DNA from: Bdellovibrio sp047344985
GTDB taxonomy: Bacteria; Bdellovibrionota; Bdellovibrionia; Bdellovibrionales; Bdellovibrionaceae
Assembly: GCF_047344985.1 (NCBI RefSeq)
Contig: NZ_CP178861.1
Location: forward strand, 1,736,001-1,800,000
Reading direction: 5' to 3'
DNA: 64,000 nucleotides
The notes below the pieces were generated by a model. The model was not told where the DNA came from, made no database searches, and saw nothing but the letters and a program-made list of their open reading frames with translations. A program made the translations under genes and the position numbers. Below, in pieces: positions 25,211-34,247 of the stretch. Positions within the stretch are counted from its first letter, which is position 1. The number at the start of each line of letters is the position of its first letter.

Positions 25211-26269
25211 TTAGGGCTTCAATGTTCCCGAGGCGACCTCTGAGGGACTCAACTCTTTGATGATACGGTAGCGCCAGAAGCAGATGCGACCGCCTTCATT
25301 GAGTTTTTGTTCAAGGCGTTCTTCTGTTAGATCGGGACTGCCGTCGCAATCGATATGCGCAAAGTCAGCAAAGGCATCGACACGATTCACAGACCAAGAG
25401 TAAGGGGATTTGTCGCGAGATTTAAAGGCACGGTTAAAACCGCCGTTTCCAAGCTCGATACCTGCGACGATGATTTTCTCTAAAGACGGGTTCTTGATTT
25501 GCTCACGAGCCGTTGCGATCTGTTGATCGTCTTTGAGAGCAATCACAAAAGATTCTTCGGGACGGGCATCCTTAGTTGAAACCAAGAAATATGTTTTTTG
25601 GTCGTCTAACGGCAAAGTCACCGGTTTTAAAGCAACAGCCGGACTTAGTTTTTCTTCGCCGAATTGATCATAGAAAAGCAGTGAATGAAGGCGCTCTTGA
25701 CCAATGACTTCAATGCGTGCGGCATTTTCAGGCAAAGTCCATTTGAAAGAAGACGTATCATAATACTTCTCAATCAAAACTTCCTTCTCACCAATCACGG
25801 AGCCCGCCTTATTGAAGGCTTGAAGTTTTACGGTGTTGAACTTTAAGAAAAGGTTTAACAAATGCACCTTTACGGATTTCACATTGGAAGGAAGCCAGTG
25901 ACTCACTTGGGGAGATGTAAGATCGCTTAAAGGAATACTTAAACTCTCATCACAGCGAGTGGTGATCTGAAGCGAATTCTTTGTCCAAGATTTTATGGAA
26001 AAGCCCATTTGAGATGGAAGAAACTGAGCGCCTGCAATCTTGATCTGCGACTTTGCATCAATATCATGATGAAGCTCTTGAAGTTCCCCATCAAAGCGCA
26101 CTTGAGTCCACAGTCTTTGTGGTTCAGAAGTTTTGTTTGTCACAAACACAGTCAGTGCTTGTGGTGCGCAGTAGGCCGGAACATAGACGACATCTGAGGC
26201 CTTCGCGGACAAAGAAGTAAGAAGGACAAAGCTGCTAATTCCAAGAGTGGTCTTAATACTAAAATCCAT
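25211..26269 (-). CDS. Secreted protein with a BP74-like C-terminal domain
   Basis: A 352-residue exported protein, signal peptide ending in AKAS near residue 25. Residues 30-210 look like two beta-sandwich domains. The last 110 residues, starting at SFVIALKDDQQIATAREQI and including PYSWSVNRVDAFADFAHIDCDGSPDLTEERL and ICFWRYRI, follow the pattern of the BP74 calcium-dependent cell-adhesion N-terminal domain. That resemblance is from memory and needs a profile search. If right, a role in binding surfaces is more likely than catalysis. The gene is single. A CCTAAGC/GCTTAGG hairpin overlaps its stop codon at 25199-25215. Confidence 0.65.
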   Translation of the reverse strand: MDFSIKTTLGISSFVLLTSLSAKASDVVYVPAYCAPQALTVFVTNKTSEPQRLWTQVRFDGELQELHHDIDAKSQIKIAGAQFLPSQMGFSIKSWTKNSLQITTRCDESLSIPLSDLTSPQVSHWLPSNVKSVKVHLLNLFLKFNTVKLQAFNKAGSVIGEKEVLIEKYYDTSSFKWTLPENAARIEVIGQERLHSLLFYDQFGEEKLSPAVALKPVTLPLDDQKTYFLVSTKDARPEESFVIALKDDQQIATAREQIKNPSLEKIIVAGIELGNGGFNRAFKSRDKSPYSWSVNRVDAFADFAHIDCDGSPDLTEERLEQKLNEGGRICFWRYRIIKELSPSEVASGTLKP

Positions 26270-26355
26270 ACAGACTTCAGATCGGTCTTGCTCCCGTGAA
26301 CTTAACCCTTGGTCTTAAAAACACGACCTTAGTTTGAGATCCCACCGGGGCTTAT

Positions 26356-26370
26356 TGAGGTTCATTCTCA
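26356..26370. promoter_or_regulatory. Candidate Fur-type box ahead of feoA
   Basis: TGAGGTT-C-ATTCTCA is a 7-1-7 dyad (five of seven symmetric) agreeing at ten of fourteen positions with the classic Fur core. It lies 91 bases before the feoA start, in the right place for iron control of ferrous iron uptake. Confidence 0.4.
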
Positions 26371-26460
26371 GTAGGTTTTCAATTACGTTGCGGAGGGTTA
26401 AAGGACTTCCATTTACCTCAGCATGCCTTTAACTAGAAGCTCACCGATCCAGAGGAAGTC

Positions 26461-26691
26461 ATGAATTTACTCGATACCGCACTAAAGCCGGGCCACACCG
26501 TTGAAATTACGGGTTTTGCAGGGGAAGACGTTTTCCGTGAACGTCTTCACGAAATGGGTTTGCGCGTAGGAACTGTTCTTACGATTTTAGGCAGAGCCCC
26601 GTTCGGAGGACCGCTTTTGATCCGTTTTAATACGAGTTTTCTGGCATTGCGAAATGAGGAAGCGGCATGCGCGAGAGTGAAACAGAATTAG
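26461..26691 (+). CDS. feoA: Ferrous iron transport protein A
   Basis: A 76-residue cytoplasmic SH3-like protein that works with FeoB. The family segments GHTVEITGF, RLHEMGLRVGTVLTILGRAPFGGPLLIRF and the ALRNEEAACARV end are all present. AGAGGA precedes the ATG. Its 3' end overlaps feoB by 25 bases, so translation is coupled. The upstream 191-base gap contains a Fur-like dyad. Confidence 0.93.
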   Translation: MNLLDTALKPGHTVEITGFAGEDVFRERLHEMGLRVGTVLTILGRAPFGGPLLIRFNTSFLALRNEEAACARVKQN

Positions 26692-28592
26692 TTGTTGATA
26701 GTAAGTCCATTGCTCTTGTTGGTGCACCGAACTCTGGTAAAACAACTCTTTACAATTGGCTGACAGGTTCCCGCTTTAAAACGGTGAACTATCCGGGAGC
26801 GACCGTGGAGTTCTCCTTGGGGCATTTGGCTTCGCACTTAGGTGAATCCCATGTGCAAGTGATGGATACTCCGGGAACGTACAGTCTTCATCCAAAGTCT
26901 GCCGATGAGTGGGTTACTCTTCGCGCGATTTACGAAAATCCAAAAATCAAACAAGTCGATGGAATCATCGTTGTGGTTGATGGAACGCAAATCTCTCGTC
27001 ACTTGCAACTTGTGATGCAATTAAAAGAAACCGGATTCCCGATGATCGTGGTGATCACTATGGCCGATCTTCTTCGCCGTGAAGGCATTGAGATCGACAT
27101 GGATTACTTGCGCAAAACTTTGGGCTGTCCTGTTTTGCAATTTGATGGATTATTGGCCGGGGGTCTTAAAGAAATCGTGGCTGAAGCGAAAAAGCTGACG
27201 ATCACAAAAACGCCGTCGCGTCCTGTTCCTTGGGGTTTTGAACTTCAAGAAAAAAAACTTCAAGAGTGTGAGCAAATCGCGAAAGAAGCGCTCACCCATA
27301 AAACCGATCATGCTCAAGATCGCTTAAATAAAATTGTTGAAACAACCGAAAAGTTGGACCGCGTTCTTTTGCATCCGGTTCTGGGTTTCCTATTTTTTAT
27401 TCTCATCATGGGTGGATTGTTTTCGTGTGTCTTCTGGCTCGCAACACCGTTCATGGATCTGATTGATGGCTGGTTTACATCACTTAATGAAATCGTCGCA
27501 GCATGGGGACCAGGAACTCTGTGGGCGGATTTTTTAGCTAATGGCGTTGTTTCCAGTTTCTCCGCGTTTCTTGTTTTTATTCCGCAGATCTTTATTCTCT
27601 TTATGGGAATCGGGATTTTAGAAAGTACAGGTTACTTAGCACGTGCGGCGACTTTGATTGATCGCCCTTTTTCGGCCTTGGGAATGAGCGGGCGTTCGTT
27701 TGTTCCGATGCTTTCAGGTTTTGCGTGCGCAGTGCCGGCCATTATTGCGACTCGTAATATCCCTTCTAAAAAAGACCGCATGATCACACAGTTTGTGATT
27801 CCATTGATGAGCTGTTCGGCTCGTCTACCTGTGTATGCGCTATTTATTGCATTTTTATTTCATGGACAGTCGGCTTTGAAGGCGGGCTTGGCTCTTGCGG
27901 CTTTGTACTTAGGCTCGATCGTTATTGGGTCTTTTGCTGCGGGTGTTGTCAGCAGATTTATTCCGAAAACCGCAAACGATCCGTCTCTGTTTATGATGGA
28001 GCTTCCCATCTATCGTCGTCCGAAAGTTCGAGTTTTGCTTCGCCAGTCCTGGACTCGCACTTTATCTTACGTGAAACGAGCGGGACCTGTGATCTTCACA
28101 TTTGCCGTGATTGTCTGGGCGGGGACGACCTTCCCTCATTATCAGTTGGAAGATGCACATCAAAAATTAGAGCAAAGTTACGTCGGACAATTAGGAAAAG
28201 CTATTGAGCCAGTCATGCATCCCATGGGTGTTGATTGGCGCGTGGGTGTGGGCTTGATCTCGGCCTTTGCGGCCCGTGAAGTTTTCGTTTCTTCTTTGGC
28301 CTTAACGTTCAATATTACTGATACAAATGAAGATACTCAGCAACAAGCTCTTCTGACTCAGATGAGTACCGCCGTGAATTCTGCGGGCGAAAAAATATTT
28401 ACGGTGAGTTCTGTGATTGGTCTTATGATCTTCTTCTTAATTGCTTTGCAGTGTATGTCCACAGTGGGTGTGCAAATTCGTGAAAGCGGTTCTTGGAAAT
28501 TTGCGGTCACACAGCTTATCGCCTTTAACGTCTTTGCCTATGTTCTTGTCGTTCTGCTGGTTCAAGGATTAAGAGCTATGGGTATTTCTTAG
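26667..28592 (+). CDS. feoB: Ferrous iron transporter FeoB
   Basis: An inner-membrane Fe(II) permease of 641 residues with an N-terminal G domain. G1 is GAPNSGKT (19-26), G3 is DTPG (67-70). The G4 position reads TMAD (131-134) where the family normally has NxxD, so base recognition may be relaxed. The membrane half shows the two gate motifs with conserved cysteines (GFACAVPAIIATR and MSCSARLPVYALF) and about eight helices. It is shorter than E. coli FeoB, mostly between G domain and membrane part. There is no feoC. A GC-rich hairpin overlaps the end of the operon. Confidence 0.93.
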   Translation: MRESETELVVDSKSIALVGAPNSGKTTLYNWLTGSRFKTVNYPGATVEFSLGHLASHLGESHVQVMDTPGTYSLHPKSADEWVTLRAIYENPKIKQVDGIIVVVDGTQISRHLQLVMQLKETGFPMIVVITMADLLRREGIEIDMDYLRKTLGCPVLQFDGLLAGGLKEIVAEAKKLTITKTPSRPVPWGFELQEKKLQECEQIAKEALTHKTDHAQDRLNKIVETTEKLDRVLLHPVLGFLFFILIMGGLFSCVFWLATPFMDLIDGWFTSLNEIVAAWGPGTLWADFLANGVVSSFSAFLVFIPQIFILFMGIGILESTGYLARAATLIDRPFSALGMSGRSFVPMLSGFACAVPAIIATRNIPSKKDRMITQFVIPLMSCSARLPVYALFIAFLFHGQSALKAGLALAALYLGSIVIGSFAAGVVSRFIPKTANDPSLFMMELPIYRRPKVRVLLRQSWTRTLSYVKRAGPVIFTFAVIVWAGTTFPHYQLEDAHQKLEQSYVGQLGKAIEPVMHPMGVDWRVGVGLISAFAAREVFVSSLALTFNITDTNEDTQQQALLTQMSTAVNSAGEKIFTVSSVIGLMIFFLIALQCMSTVGVQIRESGSWKFAVTQLIAFNVFAYVLVVLLVQGLRAMGIS

Positions 28593-28607
28593 GGGGTCTC
28601 CACCCCC
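28592..28607 (+). terminator. Possible terminator of feoAB
   Basis: GGGGGT and ACCCCC pair perfectly around a four-base loop directly at the feoB stop codon. Only a weak TTTT follows, ten bases later, so termination would be inefficient or need another factor. Confidence 0.4.
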
Positions 28608-28713
28608 ACGGTGTGTTTTCATTGCTCTCCGTATCATTCATGATCCTCATCATCCTTGCTGAAGGAGGAGCGGCGTATTCATAAAAACAGGAATTTTTTA
28701 AAAAGGAGTTTTT

Positions 28714-29109
28714 ATGAAACTGTCAGCGATCGTATTTTCCGTGTTTTTAGGTCTTGGGGCTCTAGCGAATGCCGAGACTCCTGTTCAGTCTCAAAGAGAA
28801 GTTCAGATTGGTATCAGTGGCGTTTATGTTCCGGGCGGATTTGATTCTGCATCGGATGTGTACGTTGTCGTTAATGGCGTTTTTCAAAATGGTTGTTATA
28901 AGTGGAAACGTGCTGAAGTTAACCACAGAGATGACTTCACCCACCAAATTAAATCCATAGCTTCAGTGTCTGAAGGCGGGATGTGCGTTATGGTTCTCGT
29001 ACCTTTTCAGAAAGAAGTTCGTCTAGGAAAATTTCTTGCGGGCAAACACATTTTGCGATTTGAAAACGGCGACGGAACTTATCTAGAAAAAACTTTGCTG
29101 GTCGAATAA
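28714..29109 (+). CDS. Small secreted protein of unknown function
   Basis: A 131-residue exported protein. The signal peptide ends in LANAE (about residue 20), and AAAAAGGAG precedes the start. The mature 110 residues look like a single beta-sandwich domain with two cysteines (NGCYKW and GGMCVMV) suited to a disulfide. No family is recognised. It is 26 bases ahead of the thermolysin-like lipoprotein gene, so it may be a partner or inhibitor of that protease; this is inference from position only. Confidence 0.75.
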   Translation: MKLSAIVFSVFLGLGALANAETPVQSQREVQIGISGVYVPGGFDSASDVYVVVNGVFQNGCYKWKRAEVNHRDDFTHQIKSIASVSEGGMCVMVLVPFQKEVRLGKFLAGKHILRFENGDGTYLEKTLLVE

Positions 29110-29135
29110 GGTCAAACCGAAACAAGGAAAGATCT

Positions 29136-30503
29136 ATGAGAAAGACTTTTTGTTTGTGTTTTTTAGTTCTTTCTTCTTGTTCTCCCAAATCCGATTTTGT
29201 TCCTGTTGAATGGCGACAAGGCGGCGGCGAAGAAGCTCTTCAGGGGCTATCTTCGCTGGACCTTTCGCATGAGAAAATAATTAAGTCCCTCGATCAAAGC
29301 GTTGTGTTTCAACAGCAAGAAATTTCAGGCGTTCCTATTGAAAACGCCTTCGTAAAAAAGCTGCGCAACAAAGCTGGAGAAAATGTTTTGATAAGAGCCC
29401 TTGTGTCTTTTAATCAAAAAAAAATGGAACATCTAAAAGTTGCGGATTTTCTAAAAAACCGAGATCGTTTGAGGCGGGATCTACAATCGGCTTTTCCTGT
29501 TTTTCGTCGTTATAAACCCGAGATCGTCGAAGTCATTGTCGTGGCTCGCGGAACTTTCTACGAACCCTTGTGGCGCGTTGTCTACGCAGATTCTCAGGGT
29601 GTCTCTTGGGAAGTTCGTTTGAATAACCATCTTCAGGTGCAGGGGGTAAAGCGGGTCGGATCGCAATTTCACGATACGGTGGCCTCTGTTTTTCCCCAAG
29701 GACCGAAAAGATCCCACATCCAGGATGTCACATTCAAAAATTTAAGTGCAGAGCCCGCTTTGGCAAATGCGCGCCTTTGGGTTGGCTCCCAAGCTGCACT
29801 AAAAGTATCCAGCACGAAAGAGCCTTTAAAATTTAATCCGACCGATGCGCGTTTTGACCAAGTTCAAGTATTTTATTATTTAGATGAATCCTTAAGCTGG
29901 TTTGAATCTCAGTTGGGCTTTAAGATTCCTTTTCAGCTACAAACCGAAGTGCATGTCGGTGCTCCGGAAAAAACAAATTCGGCTTTTTATTATCAGGGAA
30001 AAATTCGTCTGGGCGAAGGGGATGGAGAAACCTATTCGCACATTTCTCAGGATCCATCAATTGTCATTCATGAGAGTGTTCATGCGCTTGTCGATTCTAT
30101 TGCTCATCTTCCTTTTGAAGGAGAGGGTGGATCGATTAACGAAGGATTTGCGGATTTTCTGACCGCGATGCAATTAGGACATCCAAATATGGGAGAGGTG
30201 GCTTATTTGAAAGGACCTTTTCGCCGATCCGTTGTGAATGATGTAAAGATATCGGATAAAAATGGCGGACTTTACCACGATTCAGGAATTGTAAGCGGTG
30301 TTTTGTGGGATCTGAAGGAGCGTTTGGGGTTCCAAAAAGCTTTGAGGATATCAATGCTGACGCTCAATCAGCTGGTGCCTAATAGTGACCTTAACGATTT
30401 TTTCTCCTGCCTTAATGAGTCCCTTGTGATGGAAGTAAAAAAACAAGAAGAGCTGGATGCCGCTAAACAAATTCTTTTCAAAAGGGGATTCATGGCCGAG
30501 TAA
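29136..30503 (+). CDS. Thermolysin-like zinc metalloprotease, lipoprotein
   Basis: A 455-residue lipoprotein; the leader ends in LSSCS, placing the lipidated Cys at about 15. The zinc site is HESVH (312-316) with the third ligand Glu336 in GSINEGFADF, the gluzincin layout of M4/M36 peptidases. Residues 50-195 resemble the propeptide of those enzymes (an FTP-like stretch followed by PLWRVVYADSQG). The usual M4 C-terminal His is not obvious, though YHDSGIVSGV (about 379-388) is a likely equivalent. It follows the small secreted protein gene and probably forms a two-gene unit. Acts at a membrane surface in the envelope. Confidence 0.8.
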   Translation: MRKTFCLCFLVLSSCSPKSDFVPVEWRQGGGEEALQGLSSLDLSHEKIIKSLDQSVVFQQQEISGVPIENAFVKKLRNKAGENVLIRALVSFNQKKMEHLKVADFLKNRDRLRRDLQSAFPVFRRYKPEIVEVIVVARGTFYEPLWRVVYADSQGVSWEVRLNNHLQVQGVKRVGSQFHDTVASVFPQGPKRSHIQDVTFKNLSAEPALANARLWVGSQAALKVSSTKEPLKFNPTDARFDQVQVFYYLDESLSWFESQLGFKIPFQLQTEVHVGAPEKTNSAFYYQGKIRLGEGDGETYSHISQDPSIVIHESVHALVDSIAHLPFEGEGGSINEGFADFLTAMQLGHPNMGEVAYLKGPFRRSVVNDVKISDKNGGLYHDSGIVSGVLWDLKERLGFQKALRISMLTLNQLVPNSDLNDFFSCLNESLVMEVKKQEELDAAKQILFKRGFMAE

Positions 30504-30529
30504 AATATTTTGTTTTGAGCAAAATACTT

Positions 30530-31801
30530 TTAAAAGCCGAGAACCTTTTGAGAGCTTCTTACCAGCTCCTCTTGAAACTCTGGATCTGCGATCGCAATAA
30601 GCGCTTCCACGCGTTCTTTTAGCGTCTTGCCATACAAGTGGGCGATGCCATGCTCGGTGACCACATAGTGAACGTGGGCACGGGTGGTGGTGACGCCAGC
30701 TCCTTCTTTAAGAAAGGGTACAATTTTGCTTTGCCCTTTAGAAGTTTTGGAAGGTAAGGCGATGATCGGTTTTCCACCGGGAGACAAGGCCGCTCCTCGC
30801 ATGAAATCCATTTGCCCACCGATGCCCGAGTAGATGCGTGCGCCAATGGAATCCGCGCACACTTGTCCAGTAAGATCCACTTCGATGGCGCTATTGATGG
30901 CGACAACCTTGGGGTTCTGTCGGATGATATGGGAGTCGTTAGTATAGGCCGCATCCATCATCACAACCATGGGATTGTTATCGATAAAGTCATAAACTTT
31001 TCTAGATCCTAAAACAAAACTTGAAACGATCTTCCCACCCATACGTGCCTTAAAGCGGTTTGAAATCGCTCCGGTCTTGTAAAGATCAACAAGACCGTCT
31101 GAAAACATTTCTGTGTGGACGCCTAGATCTTTATGTCCTGTTAACGCCCGTAAGGTAGCATCAGGAATAGCGCCAATTCCCATCTGCAAAGTGGCTCCAT
31201 CCTCAATAAGGCTTGCGACATTGCGTCCAACACGAATTTCAATGTCACTGGTTTCTGTCTGAGGCGCGATATAAAGCTCTTCGTTGACCTCAACGGCATA
31301 GTGAATTTTGCTGAACTCTATTTGCGCGTCACCAAAAGATCTTGGAACTTTGGGGTTCACTTGCGCAATAACAACTTTGGCAGTTCGAACGGCTGAAATT
31401 GAAATATCCACGGAAGGGCCGAGGCTGCACATACCGTGATTATCCGGAGGCGAGACTTGCACTAAAGCAACATCCAAAGGAACAGCGCCACTGTAAAATA
31501 AATGAGGAATTTCGCTTAAAAACATCGGCACAAAAATGGAGTTTAAGTTTTTACGTGTGTGACGAAGATTTCCGCCATTGAAAAAACTGTGGACGTCGAA
31601 GCTCTCTTCGAGTTCCGGAGCTGCATAGGAACAATCTCCCTCGGTGTGAATAGAATAAATTTTTACACCTTGTACTTCAGGCGCGCGGGCAGTTAAAGCC
31701 TTCACTAAGCGCTGTGGGGTTGCCGCGGCCGTTTGAATAAAAACACTGTGTCTGGATTTAACAACTTTCAGAGCTTCTTCTGCTGATACAAACTGAGTCA
31801 T
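30530..31801 (-). CDS. Acetyl-CoA hydrolase / CoA-transferase family protein
   Basis: A 423-residue soluble enzyme that moves CoA between carboxylic acids, most like 4-hydroxybutyrate or butyrate:acetate CoA-transferases. Recognised segments are SPPDNHGMCSLGPSVD, LQMGIGAIPDA, HTEMFSDGLVDL with the likely catalytic Glu, GGQMDFMRGAALSPGGK and TEHGIAHLYGKTL. Length fits the family. It is a single gene divergent from the cytochrome-like gene. With the acyl-CoA operon it could activate or release butyrate-size acids. Which acids it uses cannot be read from the sequence. Confidence 0.87.
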   Translation of the reverse strand: MTQFVSAEEALKVVKSRHSVFIQTAAATPQRLVKALTARAPEVQGVKIYSIHTEGDCSYAAPELEESFDVHSFFNGGNLRHTRKNLNSIFVPMFLSEIPHLFYSGAVPLDVALVQVSPPDNHGMCSLGPSVDISISAVRTAKVVIAQVNPKVPRSFGDAQIEFSKIHYAVEVNEELYIAPQTETSDIEIRVGRNVASLIEDGATLQMGIGAIPDATLRALTGHKDLGVHTEMFSDGLVDLYKTGAISNRFKARMGGKIVSSFVLGSRKVYDFIDNNPMVVMMDAAYTNDSHIIRQNPKVVAINSAIEVDLTGQVCADSIGARIYSGIGGQMDFMRGAALSPGGKPIIALPSKTSKGQSKIVPFLKEGAGVTTTRAHVHYVVTEHGIAHLYGKTLKERVEALIAIADPEFQEELVRSSQKVLGF

Positions 31802-31940
31802 GAGGATCTCCCTGTCGCAGTCTACTTTCTTTCATTTTAGCAAACAACATCTCAATATCTCCGCCTCCCGGGTGGAGAAAAATAATTTCATTGAATTTTA
31901 AATAGGGAAATTTAAGCTTAAGCGCAGCGGAGGAAATTAC

Positions 31941-33080
31941 ATGAGATTTTCGATTGGCATCCTGATTTTGGGAGTTGTCTGTTCATTGGCAAAGGCTGAA
32001 GTTAAACCTTATATGGACCAAATGCTTCAGCAAATTTACGTTCTTAAGCCTTATATCGTTTCAGATGCCGAATACCGCGATCCTAAAAATTTTCAAACAG
32101 TTGATGAGGCGCTAAAAAAGATGGGCGACCTCAGCGAGAAAATTTCTCATGAAAATAAAATACGCCAGTCGGGATTTGCCGTTTCCGGAAAAGTTTTAAA
32201 TCAGCAGCTGCGTGAGACTGAATTGGTGTATCGCACGGGAAACAAAGATTATTCGCTTTGGATGCTGCGTTCGACTTTAAGTGTTTGTATGTCCTGTCAT
32301 ACACAGCTTCCCTCTGCTTCCACGAAATTTGATTTCTCCCAAAAAGATCACTATCTGACTAAACCGTTTGATGAAGCGGAGTTTTTATTTATTGTTAGAA
32401 ACTTCGATAAAGCCATTCCATTGTATGATCAGGTGCTTAATGGTTTTCCAAAGAATGGAACAGCGACGGACAATTTGGAAAAGGCTCTTGCCAGAAAAGT
32501 GTATTACTTCGTTCGGGTCAAAAGGGATTTTAAGGGACTTAGTGACTCATTAAATGAGAACGAAAAGAATAAAAATCTTCCACCCTTTATTGTAAAGAAA
32601 ATTGCGGGTCTAAAAAAAGCCAGCAGCACTCTTGCAAAAGAATCTTTTCCTTCCTTTGCAGAAGACCAGCAGGACGAAGTGCGCAACTATGCAGAAAAGA
32701 ACTTAAAAAAGGAACTGCAAGGGGAGTTTGAGATCACACCAGAAAGAGAGCTTTCTTATCTGCGAACGGCGTCTGTTCTTTATAAATATCTAGAGCAATA
32801 CCCGGACACTTCATTAAAGCCAGAGATTTTGTATTGGCTCTCTTTCTGTGAAAGACGTTTGGACAAGAAAGCTTTTTATTCGCTCCCAGAGCTTTACCTA
32901 AAACAATGCGTTTTAGAATATACAAAGTCCCGTATTGCTCCGTCCTGTTTGAAGGAGTACCAAGACTTAGTCACTTTAGCTTACACAGGAACTTCAGGGG
33001 TTCATCTTCCTAAGGATGTGGAGCGTGAATTAAAAAGCATGCAAGAGATGGTTGCGAAAATTCACAACCACTCTAAATAA
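31941..33080 (+). CDS. Periplasmic cytochrome c'-like protein with helical repeats
   Basis: A 379-residue exported protein, signal peptide ending in LAKAE (about residue 20), with GGAGG before the start. One haem-attachment motif, CMSCH (Cys116, Cys119, His120), ends a helical N-terminal domain of about 100 residues. That position matches the four-helix cytochrome c' class. The remaining 245 residues are helical with TPR-like units (FDKAIPLYDQVLNGFPKNG, and ASVLYKYLEQYPDTSLKPEILYW). Such a fusion suggests a redox or gas-sensing protein with a protein-binding part. The name is inferred; I know no described family of this exact build. Confidence 0.7.
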   Translation: MRFSIGILILGVVCSLAKAEVKPYMDQMLQQIYVLKPYIVSDAEYRDPKNFQTVDEALKKMGDLSEKISHENKIRQSGFAVSGKVLNQQLRETELVYRTGNKDYSLWMLRSTLSVCMSCHTQLPSASTKFDFSQKDHYLTKPFDEAEFLFIVRNFDKAIPLYDQVLNGFPKNGTATDNLEKALARKVYYFVRVKRDFKGLSDSLNENEKNKNLPPFIVKKIAGLKKASSTLAKESFPSFAEDQQDEVRNYAEKNLKKELQGEFEITPERELSYLRTASVLYKYLEQYPDTSLKPEILYWLSFCERRLDKKAFYSLPELYLKQCVLEYTKSRIAPSCLKEYQDLVTLAYTGTSGVHLPKDVERELKSMQEMVAKIHNHSK

Positions 33081-33086
33081 AGCTGA

Positions 33087-34247
33087 CTACCTTGCTTCCA
33101 GCTCTTTATACAAAGCGAGGGTTTTTGTAAGAGTCTGATCCCAGGAGTGTTGTCCCAAGGTCCACTGTCGGGCCTTGGCTCCTTGTTGAGGAACCTGATC
33201 AGGGTTTTGAATATAAAAGCGTAAAGCTTCGCTGAGACTTTTAGCGTTACGTGGTTCTGTTAAGAATCCGCGTTCGTTTTTTCCTACTTGTTCTGTTGTT
33301 CCCCCGGCATCTGTGCCAATGACAGGTTTTTCCATCAACATGGAATCAAGCACACTTAACGAATAAGTTTCATTGTAAGACGCTAGAATGAAAACATCTA
33401 AAATATCGATGTAAGGAATAAAGTTCTTTTGAAACGGTACGCGGTGCAAGTGACCTTTTAAACGAGGCTCAGAGGCTTTTTGGCTTATCCACTCGGACAA
33501 TTCCAGCGATTGAGATTCGTAAGTCAATTGACCTTCAGAATTTTTCCCTAAGATTGTTGGATCGCCAACAATCACCATGTGAATCTTTTTAATTTCTTCA
33601 TCGCTGAGATAGTCTAAAGCCTCAACGAGTTCACGGACGCCTTTACCTGCATCAATACGGCAAAGAGTTCCAAAAACCAAATCGTCTTTCTTAAAGCCCA
33701 TCTTTGCGCGCAGGTCTTCACGTTGGGAAGGGTTCGTTTGATAGTCCTCTGTTTTACGTCCATAGCGCATCAAACGCAGTTTCTCAGGAGCAATAGGGAA
33801 GTTCTTGCGAGCTTCGCTAAGCACCCATTCGGAAGAACTGCACAAGGCATCCACTTTCGAAAAAAGCCAGCGATGAATCAGATCTCTTTTTGGAAGAGCA
33901 TTCATGTACAGGTTGTAGATATGCTTTGGCGAGGAAGTATTCCAACGCGATAAAGCGCAACACCACATATCGATACGCGTATGAGAGTGCAGGTGAGTGA
34001 TCTTGTTTGCGCGGCTGATTTTGCGAATCAAGGAAGCCGCTTTGAGTTTTGAAATTTTCTTTTCTGGAAATGTGATCAACTCGACATTGGAATGACGAAG
34101 TTCTTCAGCGACGCGTGAGTGAGCGGAGCAAAACACGCGTTGATTCACGCCGGCTTTTGCCAGGTTTTGAATCAACTCCACAGTGTAAAGCTCAAGCCCG
34201 CCCCAGGAAAGGGACTGGATGCAGTGAAGAACTCTTACTTCGCCCAT
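33087..34247 (-). CDS. Glycosyltransferase family 4
   Basis: A 386-residue GT-B enzyme. The N-terminal SLSWGGLELYTVELIQNL holds the acceptor loop, and the C-terminal domain has LVFGTLCRIDAGKGVRELVEAL, the sugar-nucleotide region LASYNETYSLSVLDSMLMEKPVIGTDAGGTTEQ with the EX7E motif, and a terminal helix. It overlaps rfbB by 13 bases and is the last gene of the dTDP-sugar operon, so its donor is probably the amino sugar made by that operon. The acceptor is unknown. Confidence 0.88.
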   Translation of the reverse strand: MGEVRVLHCIQSLSWGGLELYTVELIQNLAKAGVNQRVFCSAHSRVAEELRHSNVELITFPEKKISKLKAASLIRKISRANKITHLHSHTRIDMWCCALSRWNTSSPKHIYNLYMNALPKRDLIHRWLFSKVDALCSSSEWVLSEARKNFPIAPEKLRLMRYGRKTEDYQTNPSQREDLRAKMGFKKDDLVFGTLCRIDAGKGVRELVEALDYLSDEEIKKIHMVIVGDPTILGKNSEGQLTYESQSLELSEWISQKASEPRLKGHLHRVPFQKNFIPYIDILDVFILASYNETYSLSVLDSMLMEKPVIGTDAGGTTEQVGKNERGFLTEPRNAKSLSEALRFYIQNPDQVPQQGAKARQWTLGQHSWDQTLTKTLALYKELEAR

